From: Podila epigama
Lineage: Eukaryota; Mortierellomycota; Mortierellomycetes; Mortierellales; Mortierellaceae
Assembly (NCBI GenBank): GCA_015679605.1
Contig: JAAAVE010001116.1
Coordinates: 1-10,058 of the forward strand
Reading direction: 5' to 3'
Length of the DNA: 10,058 nucleotides
Below, one piece after another: positions 1 through 10,058 of this stretch (positions are counted from its first letter, which is position 1; each line of letters begins with the position of its first letter). Under the pieces are notes generated by a model. That model had not been told where the DNA came from. It saw only the letters and a program-made list of their open reading frames with translations, and did no database searches. The position numbers and the translations under genes are program-made.

Positions 1-871
1 GTCCGTGGCCGTGACCATGTCCGTGTCCGTGTCCGTTTCCATGGCCGTGACCACGACCGTGGCCGTGACCATGTCCGTGGCCATGACCATGTCCGTGGCC
101 ATGACCATGACCATGGCGACCGTGGCGACCCTTGCGTCCCTTGCGTCCCTTGCGTCCTTTACGGTGCTTGTGACCCTTGTGGTGCTTATGGTGGCTCTTG
201 TGGTGCTTGTGATACATGGGATGATTCCACAACGAGATACCCTCGGGCGACTGATCATCGGTCAAGTCAGCTAGAAGCAATCCGTCTTCCGACTCATCAT
301 CCTCGTTGTCATCTTCGTCATCTTCATCATCACCCTCCTCATCTTCATTGGATGAACCGGGTGCAGAGTCCGAGGCTTCATCGTCCTCGGGAGCTTCGTT
401 TCCTACATTGCGAGGTGGTTTCTTGCCACAGGGCTTATCCATATCAACAAAGATCTTGGCAATTGTTTTCTTGCATTGCTTAGGTTTGCAAGAGGTTGGA
501 TGGTCTTTTGCGCCGACCGTCAAGCCTCCAAAGACAATAACGGGTCTCTTACAGAGGCGGATCGAGTCAATGACCTTGTCCTTACAGACGAGGTTAACCA
601 CCTCGCCTGAAATTTAACAAACAAAAGATATGATATGGATTGTTTCTGGAGTCAGATACAATTTCTATTTTTCCCTTCGCTATTGTCACTTACATGTTGT
701 ATACTTCTTGTCGTTGTTCTCCGCAGAGAATTCGGCTTCGGCGTCAGCGACAAATTGTGGAATTTCAAGTGGGTGTTGCTGGCCGCTATTCTGTGCATGG
801 GCATTGCGTACTATACCAAGGCACGAAGCAATGGCAAGCACCGTTGCTGCGGTGAGGTGTGGAAGCCTCAT
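1..871 (-). CDS. Secreted cysteine-rich, acidic, Gly-His-repeat protein (3' end outside window)
   Basis: I do not recognise this gene; it is described from sequence. Two exons: 871-694 and 606-1 (continuing). The intron 693-607 has donor GTAAGT and acceptor TTTCAG, and a Cys codon is split across it. The 261 visible residues begin with a signal peptide (hydrophobic TVLAIASCLGIV, likely cleavage after AHA at 24-26). Cysteines 60, 67, 78, 99, 104 and 119 could form three disulfides. Residues about 130-167 are a Glu/Asp linker, 188-208 is His/Lys-rich, 209-220 repeats Lys-Gly-Arg, and from 224 a Gly-His array runs off the window. Gly-His runs commonly bind Zn, Ni or Cu, so metal binding outside the cell or in the cell wall is my inference. 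The ATG at 871 is chosen because it directly precedes the signal peptide. Long open frames on the other strand here (Ser- and Val-rich) are shadows. Function unknown. Confidence 0.8.
2..115 (-). repeat. Imperfect hexanucleotide array coding for Gly-His dipeptides
   Basis: Read on the minus strand, this is a run of His-Gly codon pairs: ten pairs, then Arg-Gly, two pairs, Asn-Gly, and five more pairs before the edge. Both His codons (CAT/CAC) and three Gly codons (GGT/GGC/GGA) are mixed. It is therefore a degenerate coding repeat rather than a clean microsatellite. The full length is unknown because it reaches the window edge. Confidence 0.9.
131..157. repeat. 9-bp tandem repeat, three perfect copies
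   Basis: The unit CTTGCGTCC occurs three times in a row. On the minus strand it encodes the Gly-Arg-Lys triplets that precede the Gly-His array of the secreted protein. Perfect copies suggest recent slippage-type expansion inside the coding region. Confidence 0.85.
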
Positions 872-940
872 TGGAGAATTTGATCTTCAATGGGCAGAGG
901 TAGTGGTGTGTGTTTGAACGGAATGGGTATAGAGTCTTGG

Positions 941-949
941 GTATATACA
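941..949 (-). promoter_or_regulatory. Possible TATA element of the Gly-His protein gene
   Basis: On the minus strand this reads TGTATATAC, about 70 bp upstream of the ATG at 871, which is a plausible place for a TATA element. It is a sequence match only, and no transcription start can be seen. Confidence 0.3.
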
Positions 950-1494
950 ATTAGGCTGTATGTGTGTCGATACGACAGAGTGTCTGCCTAATGGGGATGA
1001 TGTCGGATGTACAAGTTTCAAACTCTCGAATGAAAAAGAAGAATAAAAGGAAAAATAGGATCGTCGCTCCTCTTTTCTAGTAATACGGCAAAAAGAGTGA
1101 GAAGATGAAGGGGGGAGTAGAAAGCGAGAGGGAGAATCTTTTTTTCTTTTTTTTTTAAAAGCGTCAACATGTACAAGGAGTAGAAAAGACAAGGACGCCT
1201 CACGAGGAATGACACTCTCCTCGTTTAGGTGAGAAGCAAAATTGACGCGCGCGCGAAAAAAAATGGGAAAAAGGAGACAAGAATGGGTCCAGTGTGCTGC
1301 GACATGAAAATATAGCAAAAAGGGGATCTTCAAGAATGTAAGGGGTGGGTTGGATTATGTGACGCAGTTGCAAGAGCATTCACATCTAGGTTTTCTCCAA
1401 GTTTCTTGAAGTCAGGGGCGTGTACGTTTTTCCTTTTTCTCTCATGGTCGCCAATCAGTTTGTGAATTGTGAGATCTAGGCAGGGCAAGATGCC

Positions 1495-1515
1495 TTTTTT
1501 TTTTTTTTTTTTTTT
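1495..1515. repeat. Poly(dT) tract, 21 bp
   Basis: Uninterrupted run of 21 T on the plus strand in the intergenic region. Long dA:dT tracts tend to exclude nucleosomes in fungal promoters, but a specific role here is not shown. Confidence 0.9.
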
Positions 1516-1893
1516 CTGCAAACACCTTTTCGCCATTGACCAAGCTTCTTATGGGCATGATTCGTGCATTGGATATCGGAATTGCGAATACTGCAGGCAG
1601 TTGGTCTCTCTTTATTGCAAGACCCCTTTTCAGAGGTCCATTGACACTCAGGGATGTGAAAAAAAAGTCCTCAAAATTCATCAATTATCTCCTTGTCCTA
1701 ATCTGCAACATTCTCCATGATGACTGCACCGTACAATATATAATTGATCATCACAAAAGACCTACAGCAAAATGTGTTTTTTTTTCAGCTTGATGGACAC
1801 ACCAACGACTCATGAGTAGGGAGGCAAAGATTAGGGTGAGGTGGTATTTCTGACGTATGTGCAAAAAAAAAAAGCAACCCTGACGTGTTGAAT

Positions 1894-1914
1894 CTTGTTT
1901 TTTTTTAAAACAAG
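1894..1914. other. Perfect 8-bp inverted repeat (hairpin) in intergenic DNA
   Basis: CTTGTTTT and AAAACAAG are exact reverse complements separated by five T. In RNA this would be an A/U-rich stem-loop. It does not lie directly after any gene, so it is not called a terminator. Confidence 0.5.
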
Positions 1915-2366
1915 TCATTTCTTTGACCTTTGTTTCGTTGCATGGACGCGCAGTACAAACATCCTAAAGGTCGTCGTTACAAATGTTTCCAGCCGTTGTT
2001 TGCGCATGTTCTATGAGAAAACCATAATTGTCCTTGATGAAAAAAGATACGGAAAGAAAATACGAAAGAAATGAAACGAGACGGATACACAGATGCACTC
2101 TTCCTTTGACTTGCATGGAACCACTATGGCCCAATGTATACACCACCACTTTCCAAACCAGAAACAGGCAATGCTTTACGACACTGCCTCCATGGCCTCT
2201 GCCATTGTCCCTTTGTCCACGGTAAACGAATAAGTGAGAAAAGGAGGAAAAGCTGCCCAAAGTGGTGTCAATCATGACAAAGTTGTGTGTGATACTCGAA
2301 AGGACGCGTGGAAACCGCATTGATGTGAATAAAAAAATGGCGCGTCAAAAAGGAGAGTTTTGTTTA

Positions 2367-2390
2367 TTTGTTTGTTTGTTTGTTTGTTTG
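2367..2390. repeat. (TTTG)6 microsatellite
   Basis: Six perfect TTTG units, with imperfect TTTG/TTTA units just before and a partial unit after. Located about 300 bp upstream of the INTS7-like start codon. Confidence 0.9.
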
Positions 2391-2408
2391 TTGGAATACC
2401 CACCGAGG

Positions 2409-2461
2409 CAGTGCTTAATAAATGCTACATTGTGTCGCAATGTAATGCACTGTCGCATGCG
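2409..2461. other. Nested inverted repeats followed by a palindrome
   Basis: Outer arms CAGTGC (2409-2414) and GCACTG (2447-2452) enclose inner arms TACATTG (2426-2432) and CAATGTA (2438-2444) with a 5-nt loop. The 8-bp palindrome CGCATGCG follows at 2454-2461. The arms pair perfectly, but the internal loop is asymmetric (11 versus 2 nt). It could be a protein-binding cluster in the INTS7-like promoter or a structured leader; neither is shown. Confidence 0.45.
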
Positions 2462-2467
2462 ATGAAC

Positions 2468-2503
2468 GATGCATTGTAGGATGCATTGTAGGATGCAATG
2501 TGG
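2468..2503. repeat. 12-bp tandem repeat, three copies
   Basis: Unit GATGCATTGTAG. Two copies are perfect (2468-2479 and 2480-2491), and the third (2492-2503) differs at two positions. Each of the first two copies contains the palindrome ATGCAT. The core resembles the inner arms of the hairpin just upstream. Confidence 0.85.
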
Positions 2504-2530
2504 GATGTAACAGAACAAGGCGCGTTTCAC

Positions 2531-2555
2531 AAAAAAAAAAAAAAAAAAAAAAAAA
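2531..2555. repeat. Poly(dA) tract, 25 bp
   Basis: Uninterrupted run of 25 A about 140 bp upstream of the INTS7-like start codon. Its position fits a nucleosome-depleted promoter element. It is not preceded by retrotransposon-like coding sequence. Confidence 0.9.
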
Positions 2556-2693
2556 GACTATTGGTGGCCAACGGGAGATGTGTCGTTAATGCAGGTCACA
2601 CTTTTGTCAAACTTCATTGCATGCACAGGAACACGCGATTTATCTCCTCCTCCACAGCACTCACTCACACACACAATCTAGACAAATCCACTG

Positions 2694-5600
2694 ATGGTAG
2701 CTATGAATCTTCAACAGAGTGCTCCTCAATCGGCCGCCGTGTCTGATGAGGGGTTCAGGAGATTGATGGAGATTGAGACCATGTACCGCACACATCGCAC
2801 TCCAGATCAGCTACAGGCCATTGCCTCCTTCCCCAAGCTGTTTGACGAGTTTCCAGTGCCTGTCATTATCAATGCTGCCATACTCAAGTTGAGCGACTAC
2901 TATCGTAACAGGTACACCTAAAGAGACGGTATTCATGTCGGTCAAACGAGCATATTTCTACCGGCCGTATGCTCATGTACAAACGATTCAATTATCTAGC
3001 AACAATATTCAGAGACACTCTATCCTACAAGTTTTCAAGAAGAGCGAACGTCATCTGAAGAGCCTTTTGAATGTTGAAGAGACTATCAAGCGTATCTCAC
3101 CTACGCTACATTCAAACGATCCTTTAGCTCGTGCCCTAACACTCAGGTAACGTCGACTGATTGAGTAATGCAGAGGTGCTGACTAAAAAAATAAAAACGA
3201 GATTACTCACCAAAGTTCACTGCTACACCTTTTTAGAGTGTTTGGATGCATGGCGACGATTGTCTACGACCGCACCGACGTATATCACATGTAGGATGAT
3301 CATCGACACAAGGACATATGGTCAGACGACAGCTTATCTCGTCGACGTCGCCTGTGTTTCTCTCTGCTATGATATGCTGACTTTTCCTTTTCAATATATA
3401 TCATGTCATTTTCCATGATTAGTGTGATTCATTCGCTCGATTCCTCAGAAGCCATGGAGGTCAGCGCTGCAGTGTACGCAGCCGACAGGATATGTGCACA
3501 GTCGCAGCGGTTTTGCGCCATCATTAGTGGGAAGCTTGCTTTTATGGTCCGCAATTCGAAAACACCACTGCCTCTTCGGAGACGCCTCATTCGGATCTTT
3601 GGGCACATGTTTGAGGACATTACGTTGGCGCGCTTGGTAAGTGCAATTATCTTGCGTCTAGATCGCGACCAAGTGAATGATTAATGTTAAAACTGGATTC
3701 TCATGTCAACAGCGCCGTAAGTAACACTGTACCATTCTCCTTTTATGATACTACCACTAATTATTTTTGGGTTCCCGTAGGCAAGGAAAACGTGCCTGGA
3801 TATCTTAGATCTGAGTCAGGACAAAGAGTACACGGTGGCTATTCTTCGGGCATTGACGCGCCTGGCGTCGCATTCATTAGTTGATGTCCAACACCAGATA
3901 GATCTGCTCCTTCAACGGGCACGCGACCATCCCTCGGGCGATATCCAACGCGTCTCTCTCGCCTGCCTTGGTTCTCTTGCTCAAAAGGGCATTGAATTTC
4001 ATCCGCATCAAATCAAGGTATGATGGTACTCCTAGTATCGCTAACGCAAGACGACATGGTAGCAAGAGTATTGTTTTTTTTCTCATATCCGTCTTCTTTT
4101 TTACCACTCAACTTGCGCAACAAGGCTATCTTTGATCTTGCAGCCGCATGTGACCATGAAAAGACGGCATTTCAGTGCTTGGTGACATTGCGCACGATAT
4201 TTCAGCAGACGAGCAGTATACTCTACTCCATCATCATCGACGATAAGGGTAGAGAGACAGTAGGAGACTTTATCCGGACATCCATCAAAATTATACAAGA
4301 GTCTACCTCTCGTCTGGTTCAGTTGGAATATTATTCACTACTTTCAGTGCTGATTCCAGGATACAAAGAGTTTGTTCAGTCCGAGATCGAAGGTATGAGA
4401 GTACTCATAACTTTATTATTTCTATATTCCTGACACTTCCTGCATTAACATGTTTCCTTGTTGCCTATTATTATCCAAAACAATCTCTTCAGAGACCATT
4501 CGCCGCGAGGCTGTTGCTGCTGTCACTCAATCCATGAAGCAATACCTCGTTTGGATTTGGTCGTCCATGACCGTTTCGCAATCGACTGTAAAAAGATCCA
4601 GTGAGAAGATTCGGGCGGAAGAAGCTGCTCAAGCACGGGTCGTTCTCGAATACCTACTTTCCATGACGCTCAAGCAAGTGTCTCCAAAGGACAACGTGGC
4701 GGTGGACTTGCTTTTTGAAACTTTGCTCAAGTGGATCAACGACTATCAAGGTAAACCTTTCGAATACAAACGAAACCAAAAAGAAGTGGTGTGTTCCTCC
4801 CAGGAAACCGCAAGAGCGGCACAACAACATATTGATCGCATCCTCTATCGCCTCTAGATTGGTCCGTGCTTCTATCAAAGGCGCTACTTCATCTGGTCAG
4901 ACAAGCTCCTCAAAGAACGCAAGCGTTTTATGAACGAATAGTGTCCATACTTGAAACGAGCACACAGAACTCTGAAGTCTTTGTAAGAATGATTTTTTTT
5001 TTTTTTTTGCAAAAATTTTATTTTGAAGGAAATATGTTCAAAATGGTGTCTATTGTGCTTTGATCTTAATCACAAAAAACGGATCTCAATAGATGCTACT
5101 GTTTAGGACTATTCTCGAATCTGCCACAATGACCAGAGCGATGCTCACGTCGGACGACGCTCATATGGAAGCTACACTGACCCCTCTCATTGAGCGGTTT
5201 ATATACTCTCCTGATTCAACTGAGACCTCTAATCCAGGTCGATGGGAGCTTTATCTGATGGTTCGATACTCTCTGCAGTCAGGTTGGCCACAACTGGCAT
5301 CTATAGCCCTTCAATCATTGGCGTTACCTGAACAAAGTGATAACATTCAGTCTGTGGTCCAGAGCGTTCCTCACGGACTATGGCTATCGGCTGTACAGCT
5401 TGTCGCCGCCATTGAGAGTTCAGTGCAGCATACAGGGCGCCTCATGCTCGATGCGCTCCAGCAAAGGCCAATAGATATTCATGTACTGGATCTGTACAAA
5501 GAACAACAAGGCTATGCCAAAATAATCGGCCATCTTGAGGTAGATAAGATTCATCCTTCATCCAACATGCTCATTAACCTTTACCTCCTCCTAGTCACCT

Positions 5601-6514
5601 TATCTCGTGTACTAATGGACCAACGTCGACAATCCTATATATTTCCATTCTTTCTTTTAGGAATTGAGCACTTATTCAATCGACCGCAAGTTTCATCTTG
5701 ATCTGTGTTTGCTCCGACGAGATTTTCTTCGAACATGTCAACTGGCCAACACATCACTGCACCAGCTCTCTGCCAGTCTTGCACGGAACCAAGGACAATT
5801 CAAGGAGACGTTTTATCTACCTGGAGATGAGGCAGGGTTGCTCAAGAGTGCGGACCAATTGAATGGATTAGCACACGAATATACATTGCTTCAAGCGAGC
5901 GTGCCCTCAGCCTCCATAGTGAATGGAAATCCGTCACGCGATTCGTCATCGGACAAGGCGACGGAGATCTTGTACACTCTTTGCCTGGTTCTAGCCTACA
6001 GTTTACAAAAGGTGGCGAGTATTTTGATCGCGCATTCCAAGTCATCGTCGTCAACGTCGGCCGGTGCAGGCGGAGAGAACGAAGGCGGTGAGACCTTTGA
6101 CATTGACCCCTTGCTGATTCCTCTATTGTTTGGGCAAGAACAATACAAAGACGACGAACATTCTGGCACAACGTTTGCCGCCCGCAAGACATCCATCAAG
6201 TTATTCCGAGAGTCAACACGACAGATTTTTGACTATCTCGCTATTCATCTTCACGGAACAGACGAAAAGAGTTTGGAGGCAAGTGCAATTGAAGGAGCAT
6301 GTTTCTCACAGCCTCACCATGAATGATATACTGATACATTTTCTTCCATTTTTCTTACCATGCATGATAATAGAATGGAATATCGATTGCACGGCAACTC
6401 ATTGCACAATTTATCGCATATCCAGTCCCTATTCCAAGAGACTTTTTCGTGTCAGCAAACAACGCGTCTTTAACTATGCACACAACGATCGCTTCATTGG
6501 ACAATAAAGCATAA
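2694..6514 (+). CDS. INTS7: Integrator complex subunit 7 (INTS7) homologue
   Basis: Integrator is a nuclear complex that cleaves nascent RNA polymerase II transcripts (snRNA 3' ends, paused genes); INTS7 is an alpha-helical scaffold subunit. Eleven exons join in frame: 2694-2911, 3000-3146, 3237-3290, 3423-3636, 3781-4017, 4125-4392, 4493-4750, 4858-4982, 5093-5539, 5661-6278, 6374-6514. They give 908 residues (human about 960). Recognition rests on blocks shared with animal INTS7: FPKLFDEFPVPVIINAAILK near the N-terminus, SERHLKSLLNVEETIKRI, HSNDPLARALTLR (110-122), HSLDSSEAMEVSAAVYAA, SHSLVD..QIDLLLQ, and a weaker match in the last exon. The N-terminal half is ARM/HEAT-like helices. ATG 2694 is used; ATG 2703 is an in-frame alternative. 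Intron 5 ends in a weak AAG, and intron 10 is GC-AG. The C-terminal beta-rich domain of animal INTS7 appears to be missing. Family call strong, exact exon borders moderate. Confidence 0.85.
4993..5008 (+). repeat. Poly(T) tract inside INTS7 intron 8
   Basis: Sixteen T starting ten bases after the 5' splice site at 4983. Its position close to the donor rather than the acceptor means it is not the usual pyrimidine tract. Confidence 0.85.
6279..6373 (+). other. GC-AG intron (intron 10 of the INTS7-like gene)
   Basis: The 5' splice site reads GAG/GCAAGT, the strict consensus expected of GC donors, and the 3' site ends in AATAG. Removing 95 nt joins two phase-0 exons. It restores a frame (IAYPVPIPRDFF) that resembles the proline-containing segment of animal INTS7. 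Without splicing, the frame ends at 6326 with unrelated residues. Alternative: the intron is retained and the protein is a few dozen residues shorter. Confidence 0.7.
6503..6508 (+). terminator. Candidate poly(A) signal of the INTS7-like gene
   Basis: AATAAA lies inside the coding sequence, six bases before the end of the TAA stop codon at 6512-6514. It is the only perfect hexamer on the plus strand near the stop. If used, the 3'UTR would be only about 10-30 nt. Confidence 0.45.
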
Positions 6515-6522
6515 AATGACTT

Positions 6523-6528
6523 TTTATT
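6523..6528 (-). terminator. Candidate poly(A) signal of VMA1
   Basis: TTTATT on the plus strand is AATAAA on the minus strand, about 155 nt after the VMA1 stop. The DNA between is A-rich on the minus strand, as is common in fungal 3'UTRs. Use of this site would give a VMA1 transcript that reaches the tail of the INTS7-like gene. Confidence 0.45.
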
Positions 6529-6533
6529 GCTAA

Positions 6534-6545
6534 TTCCTCGAGGAA
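6534..6545. other. 12-bp palindrome between the convergent genes
   Basis: TTCCTCGAGGAA is a perfect palindrome in the 3' region shared by the two converging genes. A 14-bp A7T7 palindrome lies at 6665-6678. Both could be chance in A/T-rich spacer DNA. Confidence 0.35.
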
Positions 6546-6682
6546 ACATGGTTATCTTCTTTTTTTTTGCTCCAACGTTCTTTCCTCTTCTTTCCTACAT
6601 TTACTCTTTTTTTTTTCTTATGTCTTTTGTGTTTTGTCTTTTGTCTTTTTCCTATCTTCCTTGGAAAAAAATTTTTTTTCGC

Positions 6683-9566
<2,884 letters not shown>

Positions 9567-9683
9567 AATGTGTTATCTGTGTCGTTGTTGATGCGCTATT
9601 GATGTGGTGTTGATGTCGATGTTGAGCAAGAAGTTTCCCGAGGAATGTATCAAGTATGTGTATTGAACAGGATATTGAGGTAC

Positions 9684-9807
9684 CTGTCGAGGAAAAGAAT
9701 TTATGTGGGAAGGTGGGAGGTTCGAGCGAGTCAAATGGAATGAAGAAAGAAAGAGGTTAAAAAAATAGATGATTATCTCTTCTCTTTTTTTTTTTTTTTC
9801 TGCTCAC
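9684..9807 (-). other. Probable 5'UTR intron of VMA1
   Basis: On the minus strand, donor CACAG/GTGAGC (GT at 9807-9806) and acceptor TTTTCCTCGACAG (AG at 9685-9684) bound a 124-nt interval that fits the other introns of this gene. It would leave a leader exon 9683-9564 that contains no ATG before the terminal ATG at 9566-9564. That agrees with the proposed start. No protein constraint tests it. Confidence 0.45.
9785..9799. repeat. Poly(dT) tract, 15 bp
   Basis: Fifteen T on the plus strand, just inside the donor end of the probable VMA1 5'UTR intron. On the transcript it is an A run, so it is not a pyrimidine tract. Confidence 0.85.
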
Positions 9808-9875
9808 CTGTGCTTCTTTCTCCCAGCGTCCCCACCATTCTCATTCCCCCCTTGTTCACTTCACCGTCTACGCAA

Positions 9876-9897
9876 ACACACACACACATACACACAC
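9876..9897. repeat. CA microsatellite, imperfect
   Basis: Run of AC units broken once by AT and ending in CGC. It lies in the VMA1 upstream region. Confidence 0.85.
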
Positions 9898-9922
9898 GCA
9901 GCTCACGCACAGGTCAAGTGAT

Positions 9923-9943
9923 GGCAGGAAGGCAGGCAGGCAG
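9923..9943. repeat. (GGCA)n microsatellite, imperfect
   Basis: Five GGCA-like units, the second being GGAA. It lies 25 bp from the CA repeat, in the VMA1 upstream region. Confidence 0.8.
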
Positions 9944-10058
9944 TCATTCATCTTTGCCCCTCTCCCCCTTAGGCTGACCGCTCAAAAAAGCGCCCGTCGA
10001 CTTTAGGCAACCTCGCATCTGAATTGCTCGCCCCTGCATTTCTCACGCGTTCTTTTCG

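Larger units (their letters stand above)
872..2693. other. Intergenic region between divergent genes; no convincing gene
   Basis: About 1.8 kb between the start codons of the Gly-His gene (minus) and the INTS7-like gene (plus). Open frames of up to 148 codons occur on both strands, but they cross homopolymer runs, are low in complexity and match no family I know. No tRNA B-box-like sequence or other RNA gene signature was found. The region holds poly(dA:dT) tracts, a TTTG microsatellite, a hairpin at 1894-1914 and a repeat cluster at 2409-2503. It most likely carries the promoters of both neighbours. Confidence 0.6.
9567..10058 (-). promoter_or_regulatory. VMA1 leader and upstream region
   Basis: No gene is seen here. 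The part nearest the start codon is a probable leader exon and 5'UTR intron. Beyond 9807 the minus strand has G-rich and T/G-repeat sequence and no clear TATA element. A divergent plus-strand gene could begin to the right of the window, which the sequence cannot show. Confidence 0.5.

Noticed and set aside
5-617. Plus-strand frames rich in Val/Met/Ser over the left end
   Set aside because: They are antisense to the Gly-His array and acidic linker. The repeats lack stop codons in several frames, while the minus strand has a signal peptide, a good intron and a coherent protein.
887-1333. 148-codon minus-strand open frame upstream of the Gly-His gene
   Set aside because: Low-complexity Ser/Phe/Lys composition crossing homopolymer runs, no recognisable family, and it sits where the promoter and 5'UTR of the Gly-His gene should be.
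1717-1855. Possible C/D box snoRNA (ATGATGA near 1717, CTGA near 1850)
   Set aside because: The boxes are about 130 bp apart, with no terminal stem and no internal boxes; chance matches.
2304-2309. ACGCGT cell-cycle-type element upstream of the INTS7-like gene (also 10045-10050)
   Set aside because: A 6-bp motif is expected a few times in 10 kb, and it also occurs inside coding exons here.
1964-2320. 118-codon minus-strand open frame in the intergenic region
   Set aside because: No recognisable motif, no splice or promoter context, and a comparable frame on the opposite strand; length is within chance for this base composition.
2345-2530. Minus-strand frame with repeated CILQ and KQTN units
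   Set aside because: The apparent peptide repeats are only the 12-bp and TTTG DNA repeats read through.
4751-4857. Reading through the INTS7 frame to the TAG at 4855-4857
   Set aside because: This would end the protein at half length. GTAAAC at 4751 and CTCTAG ending at 4857 restore a helical frame (LLSKALLHLVRQAP) in the correct phase. The nearer acceptor at 4803 leads to an early stop.

Overview
This window looks like nuclear DNA of an early-diverging fungus, most likely Mucoromycota. The reasons are short GT-AG introns (88-252 nt), compact gene spacing, and a V-ATPase subunit A with a fungal-type N-terminus. The clade is an inference from protein character, not from a database search. No tRNA, rRNA, CRISPR array or transposase was seen.

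Layout: (1) 1-871, minus strand: a two-exon gene for a secreted protein. It has a signal peptide, a small six-cysteine segment, a very acidic linker, a Lys/His-rich stretch and a Gly-His dipeptide array that runs off the left edge. (2) 872-2693: about 1.8 kb with no convincing gene. It holds A/T homopolymers, a TTTG microsatellite and a cluster of hairpins and 12-bp tandem repeats, and serves as the upstream DNA of both flanking divergent genes. (3) 2694-6514, plus strand: an eleven-exon gene assembled here by splice phase, coding for a 908-residue protein that resembles Integrator complex subunit 7 (INTS7). Its last intron is of the GC-AG type. (4) 6515-6682: a short convergent 3' region in which the two candidate poly(A) signals lie within 26 bp. 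(5) 6683-9566, minus strand: VMA1, the catalytic A subunit of the vacuolar H+-ATPase. It has nine coding exons giving 620 residues and no intein. The first coding exon contributes only the ATG, and a 5'UTR intron is likely. (6) 9567-10058: the VMA1 leader and promoter region with simple repeats.

The three genes do not form a pathway. INTS7 would act in the nucleus on RNA polymerase II transcripts, VMA1 on the vacuole/endosome membrane, and the Gly-His protein in the secretory pathway or outside the cell. The main point of interest is an INTS7 homologue in a fungus, since Integrator is generally regarded as absent from the well-studied yeasts and moulds. Second is the secreted acidic/Gly-His protein.
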